A DNA stretch of 64,000 nt. Origin: Formosa algae (GTDB lineage Bacteria; Bacteroidota; Bacteroidia; Flavobacteriales; Flavobacteriaceae). Below the pieces are notes generated by a model. The model had not been told where the DNA came from, did not search any database, and saw only the letters and a list, made by a program, of their open reading frames with translations. The DNA is taken from contig NZ_LMAK01000017.1 in NCBI RefSeq assembly GCF_001439665.1, positions 42,334 through 106,333 of the forward strand, written 5' to 3'. A program made the position numbers and the translations under genes. How positions within the stretch are numbered: position 1 is the stretch's first letter; each line of letters starts with the position of its first letter. Of this stretch, positions 1-9,328 are shown one piece after another.

Positions 1-1824
1 GCTAAGCCATTTTTTATAAGTCATTGTAAAATCTCCAAAAGCTCCAAAAATGCGTGTTTGAGAATAATTGTTAAAAGGAACATTACTTTCTACATTACCT
101 GGATCAAAAAGCTCAGGGATGGTAAGAGTTGTACCAATATTACCAATAACATCAGTGGTTTGTTGATTCCATTGTACACCTCCTCTTAAAGTAACATCAA
201 AATCTTCAAAAGAATTATCATAAGTTGCTAAATAATCTAGAGTTACTTCATTTCTACTAGTCGTAGATTGTCTGTAATTACCATCAAGAAGCCCTATAGT
301 TCCTTTGTGATTATTTCTAAAATATTTTGTATTGTAAGTATCATACCCCACTCTTCCTAACATAGAAAAATGATCTATAGGCTTATAAGTAAAAGCAACG
401 TTCCCAAAAAATCTTTCGGTATCAGCTGTTCTTTGATTTTCATTAACAATCCAATACGGGTTATTGGTTCCATCAGCATCAACAGGAGCTAGCTGTGTTA
501 CACCATCGTCGGCTACCCATGGCTTAAAAACATCTAAATTAGTAACTCTTGGTAAAGTATTTATAATACTTGTTAATACATTAGGGTCATTTGCTCCTGT
601 TGCCACTGCACCTTCTATAGCTGTATTAATATAATTTACGCTGAATTCAGAACTCAACTTATCGGAGAATTCAGAACCTGATTTAAGTCCTAAATTCAAT
701 CTATCAAGAGACGATCCTGGTAAAATTCCTTCTTTCGAACTATAAGAAGTACTAACTCTATAATTATTTTTTCCTTCGTTTGAAGTTCCTGAAATTGAAA
801 AACTATGTACCCTAGTTGAACCTAAATCATAAAAATCTTTTTGAAGATCTGGATTCGCTTCAAAGGTTTGTAAATTACCGGCATAATCTGTGTACGTTGT
901 TCCGCTTGAAATTGCAGGTCCCCAACCTTTAGAAGCGTTTTGTATATTATCGCCATCAGCCTCATTATAAACTCCTAGACTACCTGGGCCATAACTGTTT
1001 TGAAAATCTGGAAGTCGTAGAGGGTTATCAAAACGCATTGTTGAGCTATAAGTAATGGTTGCACCCTTTCCTTTTCCTTTTTTAGTAGTTACCACAATAA
1101 CACCATTAGATGCTCTTGAACCATATAAAGCAGCAGCAGACGCTCCTTTAAGCACTGTTAGCGTTTCAATATCGTCTGGATTAATATCTTGGGCTCTGTT
1201 TCCGTAATTTGCTCCTCCTGATATATCACCGTCAGAACTATTACTATCAGATATAGGAACCCCATCTATTACCCATAAGGGATTATTATCTCCAAATATA
1301 CGAGTAAGCCCTCTTACTGTTATCTTTGTAGAAGTCCCCACTCCTCCACCTCCGCCGGTAATCTGAACACCAGACAGTTTACCTTGTAATGCTTGAATAG
1401 GATCGGTTTCTCTTGCTTCTTCGAAGTCTTCGGCCTTTACTGTACTCACAGCATATCCTAATGTTTTTTCAGCACGTTCTATCCCCATGGCAGTCACCAC
1501 AACCTCATTAAGGGCTTCTGCATCTTCATATAACGTAACGTCTATTTTTGTAGACATACCAATAGTTTTTTCTTGATCTCCCATACCTAAATAAGAATAC
1601 ACGAGAACTTGCCCTTGATTTGCCTTAATAGAATAATTACCATCAAAATCTGTTTGTACACCTGTCCGAGTACCTTTTATCATAACCGTTACTCCTGCAA
1701 CAGGAATATTGGATTCGTCTATCACCTTACCCGTAATATGATTTTCTTGCGAATATATATACTGAATACATCCGAATTGAATCGTAATAAAGAAGATTAA
1801 TAATTTGAAGATTTTTGTTTTCAT
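1..1824 (-). CDS. SusC/RagA-family TonB-dependent receptor, 3'-truncated by window edge
   Basis: The frame is open from ATG at 1824 to base 1, giving 608 residues without a stop; the C-terminal barrel lies outside the window. A signal peptide is followed by a carboxypeptidase-regulatory-like domain (ITGKVIDESNIPVAGVTV), then a TonB-box-like region and a plug domain containing DPIQALQGKLSGVQITGG, RIFGDNNPLWVIDGVPI and LKGASAAALYGSRASNGVI, all typical of the SusC/RagA family. Family members form the outer-membrane barrel of SusCD nutrient importers, usually for glycans or peptides. The substrate cannot be read from the sequence, and a susD partner would lie beyond the left edge. The gene is downstream of a TPR/LuxR-type regulator on the same strand and shares an upstream element with the hydrolase gene at 3712-4602, so co-regulation is inferred. 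Confidence 0.95.
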   Translation of the reverse strand, partial: MKTKIFKLLIFFITIQFGCIQYIYSQENHITGKVIDESNIPVAGVTVMIKGTRTGVQTDFDGNYSIKANQGQVLVYSYLGMGDQEKTIGMSTKIDVTLYEDAEALNEVVVTAMGIERAEKTLGYAVSTVKAEDFEEARETDPIQALQGKLSGVQITGGGGGVGTSTKITVRGLTRIFGDNNPLWVIDGVPISDSNSSDGDISGGANYGNRAQDINPDDIETLTVLKGASAAALYGSRASNGVIVVTTKKGKGKGATITYSSTMRFDNPLRLPDFQNSYGPGSLGVYNEADGDNIQNASKGWGPAISSGTTYTDYAGNLQTFEANPDLQKDFYDLGSTRVHSFSISGTSNEGKNNYRVSTSYSSKEGILPGSSLDRLNLGLKSGSEFSDKLSSEFSVNYINTAIEGAVATGANDPNVLTSIINTLPRVTNLDVFKPWVADDGVTQLAPVDADGTNNPYWIVNENQRTADTERFFGNVAFTYKPIDHFSMLGRVGYDTYNTKYFRNNHKGTIGLLDGNYRQSTTSRNEVTLDYLATYDNSFEDFDVTLRGGVQWNQQTTDVIGNIGTTLTIPELFDPGNVESNVPFNNYSQTRIFGAFGDFTMTYKKWLS

Positions 1825-1961
1825 ACACAGTTGTTTTTATTATAAAATCACCTTAAATATGATCACATTAGAATTTAACTTTTCGTTAAACAACATTATG
1901 AGAATATTAACAGATGAAGTATAAAACAACTAAAAAACCTTTAAACACGGGGGTTTTAAAG

Positions 1962-2020
1962 GTGTACACTTATACTACACTAAGACTTGCAGCAAAATTT
2001 TTGTGAGAAATAAAATAAAA
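1962..2020 (-). promoter_or_regulatory. Two-part upstream element of the susC-like gene (copy 1)
   Basis: Block A (1962-1979, plus-strand GTGTACACTTATACTACA) and block B (2004-2020, TGAGAAATAAAATAAAA) lie 138-196 bp before the susC-like start. Both recur before the hydrolase gene with the same 38 bp offset between blocks. The conservation sits in a non-coding stretch. This is seen directly; a role as operator or promoter is inferred. Confidence 0.6.
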
Positions 2021-2147
2021 GGGCAGTAAATTGTTAAATTATTTATTTTATGCAGACAATCTATAAAAATTGACACCTTATAAAATCAATACATATGTTA
2101 AAAGCGTATGAAATATTAAAAGGCAAAGACAAATTAAGACCGTTATA

Positions 2148-3581
2148 TTATATACTTTTTATCCAAGTATAAATATTTTCGTCTTCTGGTATATTAAGTT
2201 TTTTACGCAACCTGTATTTTTTGGTTTGCACTGTTCTTGGCTGAATATTTGTGAAGCATGCAATATCTTTTGATGAAAAATTAAGCCAAATCATAGCGCA
2301 TAAAGTTAATTCTGTATTCACCAATTTAGGATTTACCTTTAATAAGTTTGCACAAACGTGGGGATAAACTTCTTGAAAACGGATAAGAAAAGACGGATCG
2401 TTAGTTTTAGCCAACCCGACAACTTCTTCAAAGGCTTCATTTAATTGCTGTTTTAATTTTTCGCTTTCAAGCTGTTTTTGCTTTAATAATCTTTCTTTTT
2501 CTTCAACAATTCTAAGTCGTTTTTTTCTGTAGTAATACACAATTACAAGTACTGAACCCACAAATAAGAATACCACAGTAACAATAAGCACACTATATTT
2601 TTTTTCTTGCTGCTTATAGCCACTTTCTTGCTCGGTTAAGAAGTTACTAATTACACTCCCAATATTTTTATTATAACGTAGGTTTAAGCTATCTGTTAAA
2701 ACACTATATTTTAGTAAATATTCATGAGATCGATCTTCATCTTCTAATTGAGAGTAGGTTTCTGAAATTAATTTATAAGCCAACTGAACATTATCTAAAA
2801 CTCTAACACTTCTAGAAATCTCTATAGACTTTTCATACAGACATATTGCCTCTTCGTAGTTTCCGATGGCTTTATTATAATTGGCTTCGGCTTGCAATAC
2901 TATAGATTTATGATATTCTGAAATATTACGCACTTGCATTAACCTTTTACTCTTATTTAAGTAGGCTCTTGCAGAATCTATATTTTTATCTTTCTTTAAA
3001 TAATAATTTGCAACAACCGCGTACTTAAACGGGTTTTTCCTGATTTTAATAGCCTTGTGAAGATAAACTAATGTTGAATCTAATTTATAAGGCGTATTTG
3101 TAAAGGCATCTGCTTTATTGATGTATAGAAAAGACAATAAGTAATCGTAATCGGGAAGTAATTTTTTACAGAGATTAATACTCTCATTATAATACTCTAT
3201 AGATTTATTATTGATTTTTAAAGCAGCATAATTTCTTGCATAGTTAGCCAAAACCCTAACTTTTAAATCAAGATTTTCATTTTCATCTATTAAGTTATCT
3301 GCTAAATCTAAATACCGTAAACTTTCTAAATGTTCACCAAATGTGCATAAAATATTTGCGATACGTATATACGTAACTGAGACAGTATAGACATCGTTAT
3401 TTTTTTTGGCACTTTCTACAATATCAATATTTAAAAGTAGAGCTTCTTCAAAAAGTCCTTTTTTAATTAAAGAGTTTTCTTCTTTTATCCAATCTTGATA
3501 ATTTGTTTTTTGCTCTTGCAAATTCCCGTAAGTAGAGGAAACAACCAAAAAAAATAATATAGTAATATATAGGCCTCTCAT
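2148..3581 (-). CDS. TPR-containing membrane-anchored LuxR-type transcriptional regulator
   Basis: 477 residues. An N-terminal signal peptide (about 1-19) precedes a long run of TPR-like helical hairpins (about 30-310). A single membrane segment (VLIVTVVFLFVGSVLVIVYYY, about 328-348) follows, then a charged coiled coil (about 350-385). The C-terminal LuxR/GerE-like helix-turn-helix contains TLCAMIWLNFSSKDIA and QPRTVQTKKYRLRKKLNI. Architecture of this type, a periplasmic TPR sensor with a cytoplasmic DNA-binding domain, is common in Bacteroidota and often lies beside outer-membrane uptake genes. It sits between two genes that share an upstream element, so it is the obvious candidate to bind that element. 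That link is inference; the ligand is unknown. Confidence 0.85.
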   Translation of the reverse strand: MRGLYITILFFLVVSSTYGNLQEQKTNYQDWIKEENSLIKKGLFEEALLLNIDIVESAKKNNDVYTVSVTYIRIANILCTFGEHLESLRYLDLADNLIDENENLDLKVRVLANYARNYAALKINNKSIEYYNESINLCKKLLPDYDYLLSFLYINKADAFTNTPYKLDSTLVYLHKAIKIRKNPFKYAVVANYYLKKDKNIDSARAYLNKSKRLMQVRNISEYHKSIVLQAEANYNKAIGNYEEAICLYEKSIEISRSVRVLDNVQLAYKLISETYSQLEDEDRSHEYLLKYSVLTDSLNLRYNKNIGSVISNFLTEQESGYKQQEKKYSVLIVTVVFLFVGSVLVIVYYYRKKRLRIVEEKERLLKQKQLESEKLKQQLNEAFEEVVGLAKTNDPSFLIRFQEVYPHVCANLLKVNPKLVNTELTLCAMIWLNFSSKDIACFTNIQPRTVQTKKYRLRKKLNIPEDENIYTWIKSI

Positions 3582-3711
3582 TTATACAATAACTCCAATC
3601 ATTAAAAAAAAGTATGATACAGAGTAAAAATACTTACTTTGCAACATACTTTTTTATACAAAAAAATAATTATTTAGTCTTTTTATGAGATTACTCTATA
3701 AATTACACCTT

Positions 3712-4602
3712 TTAATTTCCTTTTCCCAATAATTCTATCCACTGGTCCGCATAACCAATGTTTCTAACCCCATTTGAATGTCCTTTTTTGCCTTCTGGAA
3801 CAGGAAGACTAAACGGATAAATATGATCTTCTGGAATCTGCATAGCTTTATAAGATGCGTCTATAACTTTAGCCATTGGCTCGGTTACATGATAGGTTCC
3901 ATACCATAAATTAGAAGGAGTCACACTTTCGTTAGAATACCATCCTGCGATTTTCTTTTTGGCAGAATAATCCCATCCACCAGAAAAATCTATTACTCTA
4001 GCCACAAGATGTTCTTTTGCTATAAAAGCAGCCATTCCACCACCTTGAGATTGTCCTGAAACTGCAATTTCGCTCCATTTTAGCTTACCGTTTTCTAAAT
4101 ACTTTTCCCAATGTCCGTTCTTATCTTCTTCTGAAAGATAGATTAGTAATTTCGTTAATCTGTTTACTATAGCATCGTGAGCTTGATCTTCTATAAGTGG
4201 AAAATCGTTAGTACCATAAATACGCATCGTCCTAAAATCACTGGTGCATTTAGAATTTTTCTCTAAATTTTTGCCTTTACAAATTTGAGCTACTGCTGGT
4301 GTGTTTATATAAGACAGGTTAATAACTTGATAACCTTGATGCACTGCGACAGAAAACAAGCTCTTAGGTCCTCTAGTTGCTATGCCGTTTGTACCTGGTA
4401 AAAACAACAAAAGCTTTCCTTGCTCTGCAGCTTGATTATAAACAACTAAATGAGGAGTATTAGCCTCTTTAATTCTAGAGTCCGTTTTAGCCGGTTCTAT
4501 ATTTAAAACAGTATATCCATTAGGAAATTGATATTCTGACTGAGCGAAATTTTGATTGTGAAAGCACACAATAAGCATTAATAAAAGAAGCTTTTTTACC
4601 AT
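3712..4602 (-). CDS. Secreted alpha/beta hydrolase (BPSS1187-like)
   Basis: 296 residues with a signal peptide (about 1-20, ending NQNFAQ), so probably periplasmic or exported. The nucleophile elbow GQSQGGG (Ser185) matches the GxSxG of alpha/beta hydrolases. An upstream LFLPGTNG segment fits the oxyanion-hole strand, and the C-terminal KKGHSNGVRNIGYADQW supplies a candidate catalytic His. The length and layout resemble the uncharacterised BPSS1187 group of predicted hydrolases; the substrate is unknown. It shares the two-part upstream element with the susC-like gene and lies upstream of the TPR/LuxR regulator on the same strand. It may therefore act on the nutrient imported by that receptor, which is inference. 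Confidence 0.8.
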   Translation of the reverse strand: MVKKLLLLMLIVCFHNQNFAQSEYQFPNGYTVLNIEPAKTDSRIKEANTPHLVVYNQAAEQGKLLLFLPGTNGIATRGPKSLFSVAVHQGYQVINLSYINTPAVAQICKGKNLEKNSKCTSDFRTMRIYGTNDFPLIEDQAHDAIVNRLTKLLIYLSEEDKNGHWEKYLENGKLKWSEIAVSGQSQGGGMAAFIAKEHLVARVIDFSGGWDYSAKKKIAGWYSNESVTPSNLWYGTYHVTEPMAKVIDASYKAMQIPEDHIYPFSLPVPEGKKGHSNGVRNIGYADQWIELLGKGN

Positions 4603-4755
4603 AATATGTTTACTTGATTTTTAAAAAATAAATTTGAAAAACAGGAATCTAAATCTTTAAAAATAGCTAGCAGGCAAAACCAATGTTTAATCTGCTTGTA
4701 TCTTTTTATTCCTGTTAAAACAACTAAAAATTAATTAAAACTAGACATTTTTAAC

Positions 4756-4814
4756 GTGCACACTTATACTACAGCCTATGTAAACGCATGACTTTTATGA
4801 GAAATGAAATAAAA
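4756..4814 (-). promoter_or_regulatory. Two-part upstream element of the hydrolase gene (copy 2)
   Basis: Block A (4756-4773, GTGCACACTTATACTACA) differs from copy 1 at one base in 18. Block B (4798-4814, TGAGAAATGAAATAAAA) differs at one base in 17. The offset between blocks is 38 bp in both copies. The element lies 154-212 bp before the hydrolase ATG. The rest of the 435 bp gap (4603-5037) shows no gene; it holds AT-rich sequence and a weak inverted repeat (CCATAA 4990-4995 / TTATGG 5007-5012). Confidence 0.6.
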
Positions 4815-5037
4815 CGACATTAAAATCCGTTTATCCCTATTTTTTACAGAATATTTTAAGCAACATAATAACAGTTAAAATTAGCAATATCTCTAATACA
4901 ACAGTTAAATTGTAATTAAAAACGGGTTATTATAAACGTTACACAAATAATAAGCATCTAATATTCGCAAAAAGCTTAACTCCAAACCGCCATAATTCGT
5001 ATATAGTTATGGTCATTTAAAAGTCATCATTAAATTT

Positions 5038-6000
5038 TTAAGACACCACATTTTGAGCTTCACCATTTATATAGGTTTCAACATTATTTACAGCAATCTG
5101 CAAACAACGACGTCTAGCCTCTAACGGTGCCCAAGCAATATGGGGTGTAATGATACAGTTTTTAGCTCCTAATAGTGGGTTTTCCGAAACGATAGGTTCT
5201 TCCGAAACCACATCAACTGCTGCTCCTGCAATTTTTTCAGACTCGAGTGCTTCTGCTAAATCGGCTTCCTCAACCAATCCGCCACGAGAGGTGTTTATTA
5301 AAAATGCGCTAGACTTCATTTTAGAAAGGGTTTCAGCATTAATAATTCCTGCAGTATCGGGAGTCATCGGGCAATGTAAGCTTACAAAATCTGAAGCTTG
5401 CAACAGTTCATCTAAAGATACAAAACGACAGCTTTCTGTGTCATATTCAGGATACACCGTTCTATTATATACCAAAACATTTAAACCAAACGCCTGAGCT
5501 AGGGCTGCTGCAGCTTTTCCTATTTGTCCGAAACCAATAATTCCTATGGTTTTGCCCTCCAATTCAATAAGCGGACTATTCCAAAAACAAAAGTCTTTAG
5601 AGTTCTCCCATTGTCCAGATTGTACTGCAGCATTATGGTCGCCTACATGGTGACATAATTCCAACACCAACGCCATAGTAAATTGGGCTACCGAAGCTGT
5701 ACTATAGGCCGGTACATTTGTTACCGTTACACCTTGTTCTTTTGCTGCATCTACATCTATAATATTATAACCCGTAGCCGTAACGCCTATATATTTTAAA
5801 TTTGGTAACTGCGTTAACATCGCTTTTTGTAATGGAATTTTATTTGTAATAACAGCATCTGCATCTCCTATTGCATCGCGTATTGAGGCTTCATCAGACT
5901 TTATACGTTCGTGAATAGTAACATCTACCAAATCTTTTAAAGCGTCCCAACTTAAATCTCCAGGATTTAAAGTATAACCATCTAATACAACTAGTTTCAT
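5038..6000 (-). CDS. D-2-hydroxyacid dehydrogenase (NAD-dependent)
   Basis: 320 residues, the full length of the family. The Rossmann dinucleotide-binding motif is GIIGFGQIG (153-161). The catalytic triad of D-specific 2-hydroxyacid dehydrogenases is present: Arg239 in NTSRGG, Glu268 in VSEEP and His287 in TPHIAWA. The enzyme would reversibly reduce a 2-oxoacid such as hydroxypyruvate or glyoxylate in the cytosol; the sequence resembles glycerate dehydrogenases but the substrate is not proven. It follows the yraN-like gene by 54 bp on the same strand and may be co-transcribed with it. Confidence 0.92.
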   Translation of the reverse strand: MKLVVLDGYTLNPGDLSWDALKDLVDVTIHERIKSDEASIRDAIGDADAVITNKIPLQKAMLTQLPNLKYIGVTATGYNIIDVDAAKEQGVTVTNVPAYSTASVAQFTMALVLELCHHVGDHNAAVQSGQWENSKDFCFWNSPLIELEGKTIGIIGFGQIGKAAAALAQAFGLNVLVYNRTVYPEYDTESCRFVSLDELLQASDFVSLHCPMTPDTAGIINAETLSKMKSSAFLINTSRGGLVEEADLAEALESEKIAGAAVDVVSEEPIVSENPLLGAKNCIITPHIAWAPLEARRRCLQIAVNNVETYINGEAQNVVS

Positions 6001-6054
6001 TTTATTCTAAATTTTATATGATTCTTATGTTCTTTAATTCAATATTACATGCTT

Positions 6055-6414
6055 TTAAAAATGATAAAATGCATTTTCTAAGTGTTCCAACTCAAATTTA
6101 GTTTTGGTTTTTACTATTGCGATAATATCAAAACGGACTTCTAAATCTAGATTATTGCTTGTAATATAAGCATCAACAGCGGTAACCAATCTCTGAATTT
6201 GTTTGGGTTTTACAAAATCCTGCGGGTCTCCAAAGAACGAAGACGAACGTGTTTTAACTTCTACCACAGCAAGCATATCGTCTTTCTGAGCTAAAATATC
6301 GACCTCAGCTTTTTGATATCGGTAATTGCGTTCTAAAATCTGATAGCCTGTATTCTGCAGAAAATCGACAGCCATATCTTCACCTAATTCACCAAGTTCA
6401 TTATGTTTCGCCAT
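6055..6414 (-). CDS. YraN family (UPF0102) endonuclease-like protein
   Basis: 119 residues, the usual length of UPF0102 proteins. The N-terminal GELGEDMAVDFLQNTGYQIL and the core AEVDILAQKDDMLAVVEVKTR carry the restriction-endonuclease-like E...D...ExK residues that relate this family to Holliday-junction resolvases. Cytosolic; the biological role in the family is poorly defined. It is the likely first gene of a two-gene unit with the downstream dehydrogenase. Confidence 0.92.
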   Translation of the reverse strand: MAKHNELGELGEDMAVDFLQNTGYQILERNYRYQKAEVDILAQKDDMLAVVEVKTRSSSFFGDPQDFVKPKQIQRLVTAVDAYITSNNLDLEVRFDIIAIVKTKTKFELEHLENAFYHF

Positions 6415-6570
6415 GATTTAAAAATCTTAATACATTTCAATTTACAAGTTAATCATTAATCTTTTTTTAAAAGACTAACCGTTCTCAAATCTTAATTCTC
6501 AATTAAAAAAGCACAATAGTCTCAAGACGACTTTATGCTATTTTTAATAAACGAAACAAGCTCAAATCCG

Positions 6571-6578
6571 TATATTTG
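6571..6578 (+). promoter_or_regulatory. -7 promoter element for the S9 peptidase gene
   Basis: TATATTTG matches the Bacteroidota -7 consensus TAnnTTTG. It overlaps the TTG at 6576 that would give the longest frame, so translation must start downstream, at 6588 or more likely 6600. No clear -33 TTTG was seen. Confidence 0.6.
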
Positions 6579-6599
6579 AGTTGTATAATGAACATAAAA

Positions 6600-8507
6600 A
6601 TGAAGAAATTAATCTTAATCTTAACAGTCTTGATTACTAGCAATTTATCGACAGCTCAAAACGTAATGAACCCAGAACTCCTTTGGAGTGTAAAACGTAT
6701 TAGCGTCATGGGGCTTTCGCAAGATGGCGCACAACTTTTTTACAGCGTAAAAATTCCAAACATTGAAAACAACAATTACGACACCTCATACTTTAAAATT
6801 CCTGTTGATGGTGGTAAAGCTGTAGAAATTAAAAAAGAAGATGTTTCAGTGTCAGACAAAAACATTTCGCCTGACGGTGCTTACAAACTCTTCCATAAGT
6901 CGGTGCATTTAGAAGATATTAAAGCGACAGACATCTACAAAAACTTGGATAAAGCAGATGCTTTTGTGTTTACCGATTTAGATAATCGCCATTGGGATAC
7001 GTGGAGCGATGGCTCTTACGAACATGTATTTTACAAAAAAGCGGATGCCGATGATGAGTCTGCTACAGACATTATGCCTAACGAACCTTACTACACACCG
7101 CAACGTCCGTTTGGCGGAGACGAAGACTATATTTGGTCGCCAGACAGTAAAAGCATTTACTATGTGAGTAAAAAATTAAAAGGAAAAGCCTACGCGACGA
7201 GTACCAATACCGATATCTACAAATACGATATTGCGACTAAAACCACGACTAATATTACTGAAGATAATAAAGGTTACGACACCAATCCTGCATTTTCTAG
7301 CAAAGGTGCTTTAGCTTGGACGCAAATGAAAACCGATGGTTACGAAAGTGATAAAAATGATATTGTTGTACTAGAAAACGGCATCAAACAAAATCTAACG
7401 CAGCAATGGGATGGAACGGTTAATAATTTTACTTGGAGTAAAGATGGAAAGCATGTGTTTTTTACAGCGGCTGTAGATGGAACCATTCAGCTATTTGTAG
7501 TAAACTATCCAGGTAAAAAACGCATTGCTCCAGTAGTGAAACAATTATCTGAAGGCCAATTTGATGTTAGAGGTATTGTTGCTGAACTAGATGATAAGTT
7601 AATTGTAACGCGTGGCGATATGAATCAGGCGAGTGAAATTTATGCCTTTACTTTTAAAGACAAATCTTTTAAACAACTCACCACTGTTAACGATGAATTT
7701 TATAGCACATTAGATTTACCTAAGGTTGAAAAACGTTATGTTACCACTACCGATAATAAACAAATGTTAGTGTGGGTTATTTTACCGCCTAATTTCGATG
7801 CAACCAAAAAATATCCAACTTTACTTTATGCACAAGGTGGACCACAATCGCCTTTATCTCAATTTTATTCGTACCGATGGAATTTTCAACTTATGGCGTC
7901 TCAAGGCTATATTATTGTAGCACCTAACCGTCGTGGAATGCCAGGACATGGTGTTGAGTGGAATGAAGCTATTAGTAAAGATTGGGGTGGCCAAGTGATG
8001 GACGATTACCTATCTGCTATAGATGATGTTGCCAAAGAACCGTATGTAGATAATGACAGATTAGGAGCTATTGGCGCGAGTTACGGTGGATATTCTGTAT
8101 TTTATTTAGCGGGAATTCACAACAAGCGTTTTAAATCTTTAATTGCTCATGATGGTGTTTTCGATACCAGAACTATGGCTGGAACCACTGAAGAATTATT
8201 CTTTGTAAATCATGATTTTGGTGGTCATTATTGGGACAAATCTAATGCTACTGCTCAAAAAGCTTTTAATGAATTTAATCCGGTAACTCATGTTGACAAA
8301 TGGGACACACCAATATTAATTATTCAAGGCGGAAAAGATTATCGTGTACCTATCGAGCAAGGTTTAGCAGCATTCCAAGCAGCACAATTACGAGGAATAA
8401 AAAGTAAATTATTGTATTTACCTGACGAAAATCACTGGGTATTACAACCTCAAAATGCTTTAGTTTGGCAACACGAATTTTTTAAATGGCTGAAAGAGAC
8501 CTTATAA
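6600..8507 (+). CDS. S9 family peptidase (prolyl oligopeptidase / dipeptidyl peptidase type)
   Basis: 635 residues from ATG 6600. The signal peptide is MKKLILILTVLITSNLSTAQ. The N-terminal two-thirds is a WD40-like beta-propeller (for example YIWSPDSKSIYYVS, FTWSKDGKHVFFTA). The C-terminal catalytic domain carries GASYGGY (Ser near 494), GGKDYR (Asp near 580) and DENHW (His near 611), the Ser-Asp-His triad of clan SC S9 enzymes. Such enzymes cleave oligopeptides, releasing N-terminal dipeptides or cutting after Pro/Ala, probably in the periplasm. In-frame starts at 6576 (TTG) and 6588 (ATG) are less likely because the -7 element lies at 6571-6578. Confidence 0.93.
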   Translation: MKKLILILTVLITSNLSTAQNVMNPELLWSVKRISVMGLSQDGAQLFYSVKIPNIENNNYDTSYFKIPVDGGKAVEIKKEDVSVSDKNISPDGAYKLFHKSVHLEDIKATDIYKNLDKADAFVFTDLDNRHWDTWSDGSYEHVFYKKADADDESATDIMPNEPYYTPQRPFGGDEDYIWSPDSKSIYYVSKKLKGKAYATSTNTDIYKYDIATKTTTNITEDNKGYDTNPAFSSKGALAWTQMKTDGYESDKNDIVVLENGIKQNLTQQWDGTVNNFTWSKDGKHVFFTAAVDGTIQLFVVNYPGKKRIAPVVKQLSEGQFDVRGIVAELDDKLIVTRGDMNQASEIYAFTFKDKSFKQLTTVNDEFYSTLDLPKVEKRYVTTTDNKQMLVWVILPPNFDATKKYPTLLYAQGGPQSPLSQFYSYRWNFQLMASQGYIIVAPNRRGMPGHGVEWNEAISKDWGGQVMDDYLSAIDDVAKEPYVDNDRLGAIGASYGGYSVFYLAGIHNKRFKSLIAHDGVFDTRTMAGTTEELFFVNHDFGGHYWDKSNATAQKAFNEFNPVTHVDKWDTPILIIQGGKDYRVPIEQGLAAFQAAQLRGIKSKLLYLPDENHWVLQPQNALVWQHEFFKWLKETL

Positions 8508-8599
8508 AACGCTTTTACGTTAACCCAATCTTGATACTATTTTTATATTACATCACGATTTAAATGAAATAAGTAAAAGACATAAAACAAGATAAATGT

Positions 8600-8908
8600 A
8601 TGGGTGGTACAGTTCAAATAAAATGTCCGAATTGCGGAATATACAATACCAATGCAGACCATTGTTCGAACTGTGGCACCTTATTATCTTATAAAAAACG
8701 ACGCGAACTCGCTCATAAAGCACAAGAAGAAAAGCGAAAGGAACGTCAGGCGGCCCAAAAAGCAGCATCACCATCTTGGATAGAATCTGGGAAAAACAGT
8801 AAATATTTAGTCGTACGCCTTGGCGCTCAATTTTTTAATGGTATCGTGGTGGTGGTTATGGCCATTGGTGCCTTTTTTGCTTGGCTATTCACCTTTTTAG
8901 CTGCATGA
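8600..8908 (+). CDS. Zinc-ribbon membrane protein
   Basis: 102 residues. The N-terminus has a treble-clef/zinc-ribbon signature, CPNCGIYNTNADHCSNCGTLL (two CxxC pairs), so one zinc ion is expected. A basic, Arg/Lys/Gln-rich helix (about 35-60) follows, then a C-terminal hydrophobic segment (about 75-100) that would anchor the protein in the membrane. The stop overlaps the ATG of the next gene (ATGA), implying translational coupling. Function unknown; it could be a small scaffold or regulator for its membrane partner. Confidence 0.75.
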   Translation: MGGTVQIKCPNCGIYNTNADHCSNCGTLLSYKKRRELAHKAQEEKRKERQAAQKAASPSWIESGKNSKYLVVRLGAQFFNGIVVVVMAIGAFFAWLFTFLAA

Positions 8909-9258
8909 GGATTGTAAAACAGCCGTTATTTTTATTAGCACTAGCAATTGCTAGTTTTATTTACTTTGCCAATATTTTCCAGTTACAACTTCCCGATTGG
9001 ATTAGTTTTTATGTGAACGATGCGTTATGCATGCCCATAGTGTTATCATTCTGCTTATTAGGCGTTCGTGTGATTAAGAAAAATTCCGAATTGTATTTAC
9101 CAGTATTTCCTATACTGTTACTAACCGTGTTTTATGCCGTATTTTTTGAATACTACTTACCAAATTGGAATCCAAGATACACAGCAGATTTGATTGATGT
9201 TGGGCTTTACGCTTTAGGTAGTTTGGTGTTTTATAGGTTTCAGAAGAGATTGTATTAA
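8905..9258 (+). CDS. Small polytopic membrane protein
   Basis: 117 residues from ATG 8905, which overlaps the TGA of the zinc-ribbon gene. An alternative TTG at 8881 would add eight residues inside the upstream gene and is less likely. Four hydrophobic segments are visible, with a conserved-looking YVNDALCMPIVLSFC in the second. Similar short Bacteroidota proteins are sometimes named magnesium citrate secondary transporter, but nothing in the sequence demonstrates transport, so treat it as an uncharacterised inner-membrane protein paired with the zinc-ribbon protein. Confidence 0.75.
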   Translation: MRIVKQPLFLLALAIASFIYFANIFQLQLPDWISFYVNDALCMPIVLSFCLLGVRVIKKNSELYLPVFPILLLTVFYAVFFEYYLPNWNPRYTADLIDVGLYALGSLVFYRFQKRLY

Positions 9259-9328
9259 ATGAAACAATTATTTAATTTGAAAATGTAGCAATTTGAAGAT
9301 TTAAAAACACAGTATAACCAAGACTCAT

